Below the pieces are notes generated by a model, which was not told where the DNA came from, did not search any database, and saw nothing but the letters and a program-made list of their open reading frames with translations. A DNA stretch of 64,000 nucleotides from NCBI RefSeq assembly GCF_003149245.1, contig NZ_QGDL01000002.1:248001-312000 (forward strand), read 5' to 3'. A program made the translations under genes and the position numbers. Every line of letters starts with the position of its first letter. Positions within the stretch are counted from its first letter, which is position 1. Shown piece after piece: positions 17,982-28,200 of the stretch. This stretch comes from Faecalicatena orotica. GTDB lineage: Bacteria > Bacillota > Clostridia > Lachnospirales > Lachnospiraceae.

Positions 17982-19559
17982 ATGGGAAATATTTTTGAGC
18001 ATGACGCGGTACCAACGTGGAGTGGTTTTGTATATCAAGGGCGCATAGCTGTTTATTTGGCTGTCAAAAAGATATACGAATTGAGTGTTTCAGGTAAGGA
18101 AGAAGAAATACAAAATTACTATGTGGAAATGGAGAAATGTGAGGACATATCTTTTCTCTACAAAGATGGGGATGGGGAGAAATACGAATCTATTCATCAG
18201 GTGAAGAATCAGGCAGATAGAAATATTTCAAAATATAGAGGACCTTTGACCCAATTGATGCTTGAAAAGGGGTATTATGCAAAAAATAATTTAGGTAATC
18301 CGGAGGCTTTCCTTCATGTCAGTAATCCAATATGTTTTGGAAAGGATAAGGACTTAAAAGATGTAGTAAAACAATGGCATTGTGAAGTTAAAGCAGTTTT
18401 TGAAAATCTTTGCTCTTTAAATAAAAAATTGAAAACAGGAAAAGATTTAGATGCCACACTAGAAGTGCTTGCTGATTGCGGTTTGGGAAAAATCATTAAG
18501 ATAGAGCGTGAAGAGTATAGGAAATTACAAAAAGCCATAAAAGAAGCCTGTAACAATAAGGATGGCATAAGTGCAGAGCGTGCTTTGGATTCAATGATTT
18601 GTTTCCTAAAAGAAAATCTGTATGTATGTGATATCAATGAGCAAGTTGAATTATTTATATATGATGATGGAGATGATTATTGTAGTGGAACAAAAATTTT
18701 CTCCAGAATAGTGGATTGTGTGAGAGCATATAAGGGAGATAGTGCGAGGTTAAGTGAAGGACAGCTAGAATATATAGCAGATGTATTGTTATGCCTTGTC
18801 AGTGATAAAATTCTTGCACGACACAAACTTTTGCAAGAAAAGAAGAATGCATTTTGCATGATCCCCTTATATGAGTTTGAAAATATTTTAAATGACAGTT
18901 TGGAAAGGTATGAGGAAGAAGCCAATATTCTTGCATTAAAGAGGATATATGATGATTGGTTAGAAGAGTATTGCGAAATATGTTTAGATGAGAATGAAAA
19001 TAATTGTCAGGAGGAGCAGTGCAAACTGCAGTTGCCGGATTATAGAAAAAATATTCTTGAAAGGGATAATTTTATTAGAATGTGTTATAATCTTAATCCA
19101 GAATGTGATAAAAGGATTACAAATAGGGAGTGCTTGGCTAGTTTGCTCATGAAAGATGGAATGTTAGAATCTGTATTCCCAGCTATTAAAGAAATATCGG
19201 AAAAACACTTTATAAAAGAGACAGATAAAACACTTATTGCAGTTATGAATGAAAGGAAAAATGCTTTTATAACAGCAATTACGAATCCACGTGCAGCTCA
19301 GACTGTTAAGAATATTATAAAAGCGCTGGAATCTAATCGGGATTTGATCGAAACAATCTTCGATGCGGATCAACTGGTAACTTCACGATTGAATGCACCT
19401 TCGTCTGTCTGGGATGACAGTTGCATTGTAATACGGCCAGATGAATTGGAAGAAGATGATATGGGGAATGATGATGAAAAACATAGTATATATGTAGCAA
19501 AAAAACCACAGTTTGTAGCGTTTGGACGATTTCTTGAAGAGGTGGAGAACGAGAGATGA
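17982..19559 (+). CDS. ABC-three-component-like system: nuclease/effector component
   Basis: A 525-residue protein. The N-terminal region begins AVPTWSGFVYQGRIAVYLAVKKI and continues MEKCEDISF...ESIHQVKNQ. This is the arrangement of the Cap4/DUF4297-like nuclease fold, with Asp followed by Gln-Val-Lys as active-site residues. The remaining 400 residues are helical and unassigned; they probably bind the ATPase complex. It leads a tight three-gene unit with a small middle protein (four-base overlap) and an SMC-like ATPase. That layout is the one described for ABC-three-component defence systems. Substrate and trigger are unknown. Confidence 0.7.
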   Translation: MGNIFEHDAVPTWSGFVYQGRIAVYLAVKKIYELSVSGKEEEIQNYYVEMEKCEDISFLYKDGDGEKYESIHQVKNQADRNISKYRGPLTQLMLEKGYYAKNNLGNPEAFLHVSNPICFGKDKDLKDVVKQWHCEVKAVFENLCSLNKKLKTGKDLDATLEVLADCGLGKIIKIEREEYRKLQKAIKEACNNKDGISAERALDSMICFLKENLYVCDINEQVELFIYDDGDDYCSGTKIFSRIVDCVRAYKGDSARLSEGQLEYIADVLLCLVSDKILARHKLLQEKKNAFCMIPLYEFENILNDSLERYEEEANILALKRIYDDWLEEYCEICLDENENNCQEEQCKLQLPDYRKNILERDNFIRMCYNLNPECDKRITNRECLASLLMKDGMLESVFPAIKEISEKHFIKETDKTLIAVMNERKNAFITAITNPRAAQTVKNIIKALESNRDLIETIFDADQLVTSRLNAPSSVWDDSCIVIRPDELEEDDMGNDDEKHSIYVAKKPQFVAFGRFLEEVENER

Positions 19560-20263
19560 AAGATTTTATTGAAGCACTTTTTGAGTCTCAACAGAGACTG
19601 ACTTTCCAGTATAAGAATTATTCAGTTTCCTTTTATAGCGGACAATATAAAAGTTATTACATGATCTTCTTTTTAAAGAATCAGGAAGAATTGCTGTCTC
19701 TTTGGAAAGAGAGGGAAGAACTGTTCCAGAAAATAAAAGATAGCGAGGATATATATGAATCTGGAATGGATAAAAATATACTATGTTTGTACTGTTTAGA
19801 GGCGTCAGATGAAGAGTATTATGAAACTTTTGAAACGGGTACGATCAATGAGTTGAGTAAAAAAATCAGCTTGATTGAAGAAGACTTAAGTTATTTTACA
19901 AAACACGTTTTTTTATATACACAAAAGATGCAGCAGTTTGCACAGGAACATGTTGGAAAATTTGAGTCAGTATGTAGGCAATATATTGCGAATGAACAGT
20001 TTATCAGTTACAAAGAGGATAGTCGGGGGAATTATGTGTATGATTTCTTGATGAATCTATTTATTAAGCTACCGTTTTTAAGATTTGAGGTGTATCAGAG
20101 GGAGAATCAAAAAGAGTATCGTACAGTTGAGAGTTTTATTCAGGAGAAAATGGAAATTTATTCTATAGATCAGGAGAAAATTAAGAGTATTGTGAGACAA
20201 CTGGAAGAACAAGTAGAAGACGAAGATAAATTCTATGGATGGCTGGATACTTTGACGGATTAG
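19556..20263 (+). CDS. ABC-three-component-like system: middle component
   Basis: A 235-residue acidic protein, Glu- and Tyr-rich and probably helical with coiled-coil stretches. No enzymatic motif is visible. Its ATG overlaps the stop of the upstream gene (ATGA), and the ATPase gene begins 31 bases later. Size and position fit the 'middle component' that bridges effector and ATPase in ABC-three-component systems. The identification rests on context rather than sequence similarity. Confidence 0.6.
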   Translation: MKDFIEALFESQQRLTFQYKNYSVSFYSGQYKSYYMIFFLKNQEELLSLWKEREELFQKIKDSEDIYESGMDKNILCLYCLEASDEEYYETFETGTINELSKKISLIEEDLSYFTKHVFLYTQKMQQFAQEHVGKFESVCRQYIANEQFISYKEDSRGNYVYDFLMNLFIKLPFLRFEVYQRENQKEYRTVESFIQEKMEIYSIDQEKIKSIVRQLEEQVEDEDKFYGWLDTLTD

Positions 20264-20293
20264 AACATCGGGTTGATTGAGGGAGAGAAGAAA

Positions 20294-22714
20294 ATGAGAA
20301 TACAAAAGATAGAAGCGGAAAATTTTAAGCTCTTTACCGAGAAATTTCATGATATACAAAATATGAATACAGCAGATGTAGTGCTGCTTAACGGCCCTAA
20401 CGGATATGGAAAGACAAGCGTCTTTGATGTAATAGAGTTCTGTTTTACGGGTGAAATCAAACGAATCAAGAAATACAGTGAAGAACTTGATATTGCTAAA
20501 AATGAAGCATTTGATAATAAAATCTTAATTGCTGATAAAAAGAAGCCGGCATATGTCAAAGTACATTTTGAAGACAATGGGAAGAACGTAGAAATAGGAT
20601 ATTTTTATGAGCCACCTAAGAACATGAAAAAAACTGCTACAAAAGAAAACAATCCACATAAAATTTTTGAGTGCTTTGAAAGAAAAATCCTGTGTGATGG
20701 ACAGGAAGTAGGCATGCAGGATGCATTTTTAAGGTCTCTGAGGATGAAAGACACCGGAGAGGTTTTTGATAAATGCTGCTTTTTGTCACAGGATGAACAT
20801 CTGCAGTTTTTAAAGGAAGCAAAAAAAACAAAGGTTAAGTCTTTGTCCTTTTTGTTTGAAATTCCGGAGAAATGGGAGAATGAAGAAAAAAGGGTTGAAG
20901 GATTACTAGAAACTCTAAGTAATACAAGGAAACGGAATGATAGATCATACTTGAAACGGTTAGAGGAAAAGGAAATTGAATTACAGAATCAAATTAAGAA
21001 CCTAGAAAGTTGTGTGACTGAAATTGATGATGGAACAGTTGTAAAGGGTCAGATTGCATATCGGAAAATATTTGATAAAAAGAGTATTTTATGGGATCAG
21101 GAAAAGGTTTCTTTCAATGCAGAAATATATATAAAGTCTCAGAAAGAGATTGAAGATTTAACTTATTTTTCAGAACACAGAAAGGAATGTGAAACTTTTT
21201 TGTTTAATACACCGTATAAGGCTTTAATCAACCCTTTTGATGGAAGTTGGGAGATTGTCTGCGATGAGCATTTGCTTGAATTTTCATTTCGTTTTTATAG
21301 TTTATTAAAACAAGAGAACGAATTGGAAACACGTTATTTAAAAGAAAAGAAGTATAGAGTTGCTTTAAAATCCGTTGAGGAACGGAAATATGAAGCGCTT
21401 AACTGGGATTTTATCAAAGGTGAAAATTTATTAGAAGAAGCAGAAGTTAGACAAATAAAAGAACAAATTATTATTATGCAGACGCTAAAAACGACTATGG
21501 GTGTTTTGGCGGGAACTTTGAAATCTCTTCAGGATACACGAACGAGCTTGGTTAGATATACCGAGGAGATGATTCAACATGAGGCAATAGGTGATTCTGT
21601 TTGTCCACTGTGCGGCGCGTCTTATACAGATCGAGACGAATTGCGAAAACAGATTGAAGAGGAAACAAAAGTTTTAGATGCGTTGTCAGATACGTCTGCA
21701 ATCCAAATGAAAAGTATAGCAGATAAACTATACACAGATTATTTTGAAAAATTGGAAACAGAGATACAGCGGAGACTAAAAAACACTATCTCAGATGAAT
21801 TGTATCAGAAACTACAGGAGGTAAAAAAGAACAGGCTTAAAATCTTAAATACAGAACACTTATTGAATCAGGTGGGTTTACATTTACCGGAAATATACCA
21901 AGAGGAATCAGTGGAAATTAAAAGTGGTTATACAATTTTGTTAGAAAAACTGGAAGGGAATTTAAAGAAGATAGAAGATGATGTGAAGTTGCAGTTGATT
22001 GACAGAAGATTTGAGGAAGCATTTGACAGATTCTATGACAAGGATGAGAAAAAGTTTTTGGCAGTTTCCAGCGATATACTTAAACAAAAAAGAGAGTACA
22101 TAAAATCTGTATATTATAATTTTAACAAAAAAGAGTTGGAAGAAAAGAACTCTGAATTAGAGAAAACACAGAATAGAAAAGGAAATCTGAAAAATGTGAT
22201 AAATGAACTGGAAAGGTATAAAATAGCTCTTGAAGAAGGTGTGCAGGCGTATAAAAAGAAAATTGTTTGCGATATAGAACCTTTGTTGTATGTATATACA
22301 GCGAAAATACTTCAACAGAAATTCAATGGAAAAAGTATTTTTATTTCTACAGATGATCAGATTCAAAATATTCAGTTGGTTAACTCTCTTGCTGATGGGC
22401 AGGATATTTTGTATAGTATGAGTTCGGGGCAGCTCTCGGCGGTGGCGTTGTCTTTTCTGCTTTGCATGAATCGGGTTTATGGTAAACAGAGCATATGTTC
22501 GTTATTACTGATTGACGATCCGGTACAGACAATTGATGACGTAAATATGGTAGGATTTGTAGATCTTTTACGTTATGAATTTGCAGATCGTCAGATATTT
22601 ATATCAACACATGAACAGAAATTTGAATGGTTTTTGCGATACAGATATGCTAAAGCAAACAAGAAGGTCAAAATATTTAATATGAAGGATCTTATGCTAC
22701 AAGAAAATATATAG
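20294..22714 (+). CDS. SMC/Rad50-like AAA ATPase of the three-component system
   Basis: An 806-residue ABC-type ATPase. Walker A GPNGYGKTS is near residue 33. Long Lys/Glu-rich coiled-coil arms flank a CPLCG zinc-hook-like motif near residue 436. Signature SSGQLSAVALSFL is near 709 and Walker B LLLIDDPVQTIDD near 737, followed by an H-loop (ISTHE). The ATG at 20294 is preferred because GGGAGAGAAG lies just upstream and the beta-strand MRIQKIEAENFK begins the fold. A TTG at 20273 is less likely. Such ATPases act on DNA ends or structures; here it would be the sensor or motor for the nuclease component. Confidence 0.85.
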   Translation: MRIQKIEAENFKLFTEKFHDIQNMNTADVVLLNGPNGYGKTSVFDVIEFCFTGEIKRIKKYSEELDIAKNEAFDNKILIADKKKPAYVKVHFEDNGKNVEIGYFYEPPKNMKKTATKENNPHKIFECFERKILCDGQEVGMQDAFLRSLRMKDTGEVFDKCCFLSQDEHLQFLKEAKKTKVKSLSFLFEIPEKWENEEKRVEGLLETLSNTRKRNDRSYLKRLEEKEIELQNQIKNLESCVTEIDDGTVVKGQIAYRKIFDKKSILWDQEKVSFNAEIYIKSQKEIEDLTYFSEHRKECETFLFNTPYKALINPFDGSWEIVCDEHLLEFSFRFYSLLKQENELETRYLKEKKYRVALKSVEERKYEALNWDFIKGENLLEEAEVRQIKEQIIIMQTLKTTMGVLAGTLKSLQDTRTSLVRYTEEMIQHEAIGDSVCPLCGASYTDRDELRKQIEEETKVLDALSDTSAIQMKSIADKLYTDYFEKLETEIQRRLKNTISDELYQKLQEVKKNRLKILNTEHLLNQVGLHLPEIYQEESVEIKSGYTILLEKLEGNLKKIEDDVKLQLIDRRFEEAFDRFYDKDEKKFLAVSSDILKQKREYIKSVYYNFNKKELEEKNSELEKTQNRKGNLKNVINELERYKIALEEGVQAYKKKIVCDIEPLLYVYTAKILQQKFNGKSIFISTDDQIQNIQLVNSLADGQDILYSMSSGQLSAVALSFLLCMNRVYGKQSICSLLLIDDPVQTIDDVNMVGFVDLLRYEFADRQIFISTHEQKFEWFLRYRYAKANKKVKIFNMKDLMLQENI

Positions 22715-22772
22715 AATTTAAATTAGCTTATTTGAGCGTGAAAAAAATTTATAACTACACCATTTGCCAGAT

Positions 22773-22803
22773 GATTTGCGTAGATTTACAAAGATTAGCG
22801 TAG
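22773..22803. repeat. Paired 11-bp direct repeats at the right edge of the island
   Basis: GATTTGCGTAG (22773-22783) and GATTAGCGTAG (22793-22803) repeat with a 20-base period in the gene-free gap between the ATPase and the LMW phosphatase gene. Base composition changes from AT-rich to GC-balanced within the next 100 bases. They may be recombinase arm or core sites left by island insertion, or chance. No integrase gene is present in the window. Confidence 0.3.
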
Positions 22804-22888
22804 GTTTGGGGCAAAACACGAAAATTAAGAAAAGTGCCAGAAAGCTAGTGGTATCAAGGTTTGAAGGCTTATGAAGGGATATAAAAAT

Positions 22889-23356
22889 ATGATTAAAATA
22901 CTATTCATCTGCCACGGCAACATCTGCCGCTCCCCTATGGCCGAGTTTGTCTTCCGCGACATGGTTCAAAAGCAGGGCATGGCCGATCTGTTTTCTATCG
23001 CATCAGCCGCGACCAGCCGTGAGGAGATTGGAAATCCGGTCCATTACGGAACGGTGCAGAAATTGAAAGAGGTCGGTATTAGTACATCCGGCAAATATGC
23101 AGTCCAAATGAAGAAGCAGGACTATCATACTTATGATTACATCATAGGCATGGAATATCCGAATATACGCAATATTCTGCGGATTATCGGAGATGATCCG
23201 GAACATAAGGTGCACAAGCTGTTGGATTTCAGTGATAACCCACGCGATATTGCGGACCCTTGGTATACTGGTAATTTTGACAGAACATACAAAGATGTTG
23301 TGGAAGGCTGTGAAGGGCTTTTGCGGTATATTCTGGAACATGACAGGCTTTCATGA
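22889..23356 (+). CDS. Low-molecular-weight protein tyrosine phosphatase
   Basis: A 155-residue enzyme with the N-terminal CHGNICRSPMAEF loop (C-x5-R-S) and C-terminal DFSDNPRDIADPWYTG, which contains the general-acid Asp. These are the hallmark motifs of the LMW-PTP family, which dephosphorylates protein tyrosine or, in some bacteria, arginine residues. An ATG at 22871 exists, but the one at 22889 places the family start (MIKILFICHGN) correctly and is preceded by AGGGA. It is the first gene with normal base composition right of the island. Confidence 0.9.
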   Translation: MIKILFICHGNICRSPMAEFVFRDMVQKQGMADLFSIASAATSREEIGNPVHYGTVQKLKEVGISTSGKYAVQMKKQDYHTYDYIIGMEYPNIRNILRIIGDDPEHKVHKLLDFSDNPRDIADPWYTGNFDRTYKDVVEGCEGLLRYILEHDRLS

Positions 23357-23419
23357 ATATCGGGTTAACTCCTATACTAGCCGGATAGAGATGTGGGATC
23401 ACAGGAGGAGTATTCAAAC

Positions 23420-24223
23420 ATGATTTATATAAGCAGTTTCAGGCTGTCCGGAGAAAAGGTGAAGAATCCCAACATATACCCATATAATGTTTTTGCTGAC
23501 AAAGAGTGGGACCCATTTGTTTTTGGCAGGATTACTGTTTTATGCGGAAATAATGCCAGTGGGAAGTCAACACTTCTCAATATTATCGGGAATGTGCTTT
23601 CCCTTTATGGGACTGAGGATGTTGCGGTATGGGGAAGTCGGGGGTATTTCACGGAGTTCTGTTCGCAGTGTGGCTATTCATTAGGTGAGGAAGAGGACGG
23701 GCGGCCGATAAAGAAGATACCTCTGCACAGCCGTTATATCAAGAGTGAGGATGTACTCTATGAAATCAAGAAGATCCAGAAGGCGGCTATTCTTGAAGAA
23801 GACTATGTTTACGAGCATGTACGCAGGGGCATGAAAAAGGAAGAGGCCCTTGCACAGCAGAAGAAGGAGTCACCTAATTTTCTGGAGATTCAGCGTTTTG
23901 CACAGGAGAAGTATTCTAACGGTGAAACGTCCCTTCAGTTGTTTGACGACTGGATAGAACCCAATGCCTTATATCTGATGGACGAGCCGGAAGTTTCATT
24001 AAGTCCCCAAAACCAGATTGCCCTTGCAGAAAAACTAAATGACATGTCGAGGTTTTTAAACTGCCAGTTCATTATAGCCACACATTCGCCATTCATGCTG
24101 GGGACACTGGATGCTAGGATTTATGATATTGATTCCAGATACGCAGAGGTGAAAAAATGGAACGAACTGGATCATGTAAGATTTATGTATGATTTCTTTC
24201 AAAAGCACAGGGATGAATTTTAA
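23420..24223 (+). CDS. AAA family ATPase (ABC/OLD-like P-loop domain)
   Basis: A 267-residue single-domain ATPase with Walker A GNNASGKST near residue 51, Walker B LYLMDEPEVSLSP near 188 and an H-loop IIATHSPFML near 222. The signature region is weak. This compact form is common in Firmicutes and often unassigned. The ATG at 23420 is chosen because AGGAGG lies 11 bases upstream; the longer GTG start at 23393 does not have this. No partner gene of the toxin or nuclease type is adjacent, so housekeeping and defence roles are both possible. Confidence 0.75.
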   Translation: MIYISSFRLSGEKVKNPNIYPYNVFADKEWDPFVFGRITVLCGNNASGKSTLLNIIGNVLSLYGTEDVAVWGSRGYFTEFCSQCGYSLGEEEDGRPIKKIPLHSRYIKSEDVLYEIKKIQKAAILEEDYVYEHVRRGMKKEEALAQQKKESPNFLEIQRFAQEKYSNGETSLQLFDDWIEPNALYLMDEPEVSLSPQNQIALAEKLNDMSRFLNCQFIIATHSPFMLGTLDARIYDIDSRYAEVKKWNELDHVRFMYDFFQKHRDEF

Positions 24224-24276
24224 GTAGCAAGAAGTTTTGGGAGAGTAATTTTAAGCGGAAGAAAAGGAACTGAAAA

Positions 24277-24918
24277 ATGAGACTTCAGGATTTTAACCCT
24301 ATTTTATATCTGGAAGACTACGAAAATATTCCGGAGGAGATCTATCGCTGGAAGCAGGACGAGGAGCTGCGTCCAGCGCCTGGTTGGGGAGGGGAGCAGT
24401 CAGCAGCAGGCACAACAGATATGATGTGGGATGGTACTGATGTTATGCAGGTTTCTTTTCCGGACAGGCTGTGTGTTGGGATTGGCAGAGACCATACCGG
24501 ATCAGACGGAGAGATTTACCTGTGCACGCTTCTTGACCGGGGCGAAAAAACGGTTTTGTCCTGTTCCTTTGGGGTTTATCGTTCACCGGAACTGGTAAGG
24601 AAGGCTCTGGACATCTTTTTCCAGATATATCCGCTGCCTGATGCTGGCGGGGAAACGGGATGCGGTAAAGGGAAGATTTCTCTGCTAAGCAGCCGGAATC
24701 CGATATATATGAAAAAAGAGTATCTTGATATTATTTCAAGGTACCCGGTAGAGCCTGAAATGACGGTGAAGGGGACCCGGGGCGGCGCGTCCGTGGTCAG
24801 TACTTATTTTTCCCAGCTGATGAGGAGAAAGGGAAGTACCGTTTTTACGACATGGCAGGACGCGGTTGACTGGCTTTCAATGGATATTGAACGATATAAT
24901 TATAAATTACTATCTTGA
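24277..24918 (+). CDS. Hypothetical protein
   Basis: A 213-residue soluble protein with no recognised domain, signal or membrane segment. It begins MRLQDFNPILYLEDYENIP and is rich in Gly and Asp in the middle. Lys/Asp-rich codon use matches neighbouring chromosomal genes, so it does not look recently acquired. It sits 16 bases upstream of the yjbR-like gene and is probably transcribed with it. Confidence 0.55.
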   Translation: MRLQDFNPILYLEDYENIPEEIYRWKQDEELRPAPGWGGEQSAAGTTDMMWDGTDVMQVSFPDRLCVGIGRDHTGSDGEIYLCTLLDRGEKTVLSCSFGVYRSPELVRKALDIFFQIYPLPDAGGETGCGKGKISLLSSRNPIYMKKEYLDIISRYPVEPEMTVKGTRGGASVVSTYFSQLMRRKGSTVFTTWQDAVDWLSMDIERYNYKLLS

Positions 24919-24933
24919 GAAGAGGGAAACGTT

Positions 24934-25266
24934 ATGGATCGAAAAAGTTTAATAGAATACTGTCTGACATTTCCGGGGACGTATGAGGATTACCCGTTTC
25001 ATGACCCGAACTGGACGGTGATCCGTTTAAACAGGAGTAAAAAAATATTTGCATGGATCTTTGAACGGCAGGGGAATCTCTGGGTAAATGTGAAAGCAGA
25101 TCCCCAGTGGCGCGATTTTTGGCGCGATGCGTTTCCGTCAATCGTTCCCGGTTATCATTTGAACAAGGAACACTGGAATTCCCTGATTCTGGACGGGAGT
25201 ATTCCAGAGGAAACGGTCGAGAAGCTGATTGCGGAGAGCTATGATCTGGTGAAGGGGAAACATTAG
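24934..25266 (+). CDS. MmcQ/YjbR family protein
   Basis: A 110-residue protein with the family pattern CLTFPGTYEDYPF...IFAWIF...VNVKADP...PGYHLNKEHWNSLIL. The fold is CyaY-like, and DNA binding was proposed for MmcQ/YjbR proteins, but the cellular role is unknown. It lies in a same-strand run between a hypothetical gene and the PHP-UvrD helicase gene (16 bases on each side), suggesting co-transcription. Confidence 0.88.
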   Translation: MDRKSLIEYCLTFPGTYEDYPFHDPNWTVIRLNRSKKIFAWIFERQGNLWVNVKADPQWRDFWRDAFPSIVPGYHLNKEHWNSLILDGSIPEETVEKLIAESYDLVKGKH

Positions 25267-25282
25267 AGAAGAAGGTGTTAGA

Positions 25283-28200
25283 ATGTACATTGCAGATTTA
25301 CATATCCATTCCCATTATTCCCGCGCTACGAGCCGGGACTGTAATCTGGAGAATCTGGATCTCTGGGCCAGAAGGAAGGGGATTCATATTGTCGGAAGCG
25401 GGGATTTCACACATCCGGCGTGGCGGGAAGAGATGGCGGAAAAACTGGAGCCGGCAGAGGAAGGGCTCTATGTGTTAAAAGAAGAATACCGGATACGGGA
25501 TGAATCCGTGGCAGATATGATGCTGCCGCGTTTTGTAATTACGGGGGAAATCAGTTCTATTTATAAGAAGCATGACCGGGTGCGGAAGGTCCACAGCCTG
25601 CTGCTTCTGCCGGGACTTGAAGCGGCGGAGCTTCTGGCGAAGAAGCTGGAGCTGATCGGGAATATTCATTCTGACGGGCGCCCGATACTGGGATTAGACT
25701 GTCATGACCTTCTGGAGATTATGCTGGAAATGTGCCCGGAGGCAGTTTATGTTCCGGCACACATATGGACCCCTCATTTTTCACTATTCGGAGCATTTTC
25801 GGGTTTTGATTCTGTGGAGGAGTGTTTCGGGGACCTGTCAGGCTATATCCGCGCGATGGAAACAGGCTTATCCTCCGATCCGCCTATGAACTGGCGGGTT
25901 TCTGCGCTGGATAACTACCAGCTGATCTCGAATTCTGACGCACATTCTCCGGCCAAACTGGGGCGGGAGGCGAATCTTCTGGATATTGAGCTGTCATTTT
26001 CCGGTTTGCGGGATGCCATTCAGGAAGGCCGGGGACTGTACGGTACGATTGAGTTTTTCCCGGAGGAGGGAAAATATCATTTTGACGGCCACCGGAAATG
26101 TGGTATTTGTCTGAACCCGGCGGAAACGGAGAAATTCGGGGGAATCTGCCCGGTGTGTGGGAGGAAACTGACAATAGGGGTGTCACACAGGGTCGAACAG
26201 CTCGCCGACAGGCCGGAAGGATTTGTGCGCGGCGGGGCGAAGCCGTTTGAGAGTCTGGTGCCGCTGCCGGAGGTGATCGGAGCCTCGGTAGGTGCTTCCA
26301 CTGCCAGTTCGAAAGTTCAGAAGGAATATCAGAAGATGCTGCGCCATCTGGGACCGGAATTTGAGATTCTTCGTCACGTTCCGATCGAAGACATTAGGAA
26401 GGTTTCAGGACATCTGGCGGCAGAGGGAATCCAGAAACTGCGTGATGGCAAGGTAGAACGTTTTCCGGGATTTGATGGGGAATACGGGACCATCAAATTA
26501 TTTACGCAGGAAGATCTGGACAGTCTGAACGGTCAGATGAATTTTTTCGATACCCTGCATATCAGTACAGATGCGGAAATGAAAAAAGGATTGGAAAATA
26601 CATCGAAACAGAGTGAAGCGAAGGAACAGGAGCAGGCGGCAGCGAATCAGGGAATGGCGATAACGCCGGTTTCTGAATGTGAAAGTAACTCCGCAGTGGC
26701 GGATCAACTGAATGAAAGGCAGGAGCAGGCAGTGAATGCTGTTGACCGAACGATTGCAGTCATTGCGGGACCGGGGACAGGCAAGACGAAGACTTTGATT
26801 TCCCATCTGTTATATCTGCTCGAAGTGCGGAAGGTAAAACCATCCGAGATCACGGCTGTAACATTTACCAATCAGGCGGCAGGGGAAATGAGGGAGAGAA
26901 TTAAGAAACAACTTGGAAGGTCACGAAATATAAATCAGCTCCAGATCGGAACATTCCACTCTCTCTGTCTGCGTTTCCTGAAGGCACAGGGGCTGGAGTT
27001 TTCACTGGCGGACGACATGGCTGCGCTGGAAGCGGCCAGAACTGTTACAGAACAGGAAAATCTGGGGCTGACGCCAAAACAGCTCCTAAAGCTGATCTCT
27101 TTGGAAAAATCAGAAGCAGGCGCGGAAAGTGAGGAGGCCATAAAACTAGAGACGGAAGGAAAAGGCTGGCACGGGGGCTTTCAGCTGTATCAGCAGATTT
27201 TAAGAGAACAGAACATGCTGGACTTTGACGACCTGCTTCTTGAGACACTGCGAATCATGGAAGAGGGGAGTGCCGTCCCGGGCTGGGATAAGGGATTTTC
27301 CTATCTCCTTGTCGATGAGTTTCAGGATATCAGCCCCGTGCAGTACCGCCTGATTAGGGCATGGAACAAGGGCGGGAGAGAGTTGTTTGTAATCGGTGAT
27401 CCCGACCAGTCCATCTATGGTTTCCGCGGTTCTGACGCAGCATGTTTTACAAGGCTTGCCGGGGATTACCTAGATCTCCGGGAGATCCGCCTTGTGGAAA
27501 ATTACCGCTGTGCCCCAGCCATTGTCGAGGCCGCAGCAGGGCTGATTTCCCATAATCCGGGGGAGGCAAGGGAGCTGAAAGCGCACAGTAAAGTACAGAA
27601 TCCGGTGCGTCTGGTAAGTGCCGCAGGTGAGATGGGAGAGGCCATATTTACGGCAAAGGAAATAAACAGGCTGACAGGCGGAATCGGCATGCTGGATGCA
27701 CAGGAAATCGGGGCGGGAAATAAGAAAAACAGGGGCTTTGGTGACATTGCCATACTTTACCGCACACACAGGCAGGCCGAACTGCTTGAAAAATGTCTGA
27801 GAACGGAGGGAATTCCTTATGTGACTGCCGGCCGTGAAGACTTCCTGATGGAAGACGAAGTAAAAGGGAGTATCGCATTTTTCAAATGTCTGGAAAATCC
27901 GGGAGATGAATTTTCAAGGAAGCTTTGCTTAAAACTGCTGTGGAAGCTGGATAAAAATCTGGTGACGGACAGTGTTTTTAATGCTGTGTATGATAAGTTC
28001 GCCCCACTTTTTAAGAAGGGTAAACCACAGAAGTTTCTGGAGACATGGATCCGGGAAATGAAGCTGGAAGAGCATGCAGGGATGAAAAAACTGGCAGGAA
28101 TGACGATATTTTATAAGACTATGCCCGAGTTTCTTGAGGCGCTCAGCCTCGGTGTGGAAAGTGACCTGAAGCGCTGCGGGGAGAAGAAGTATACGGGTGA

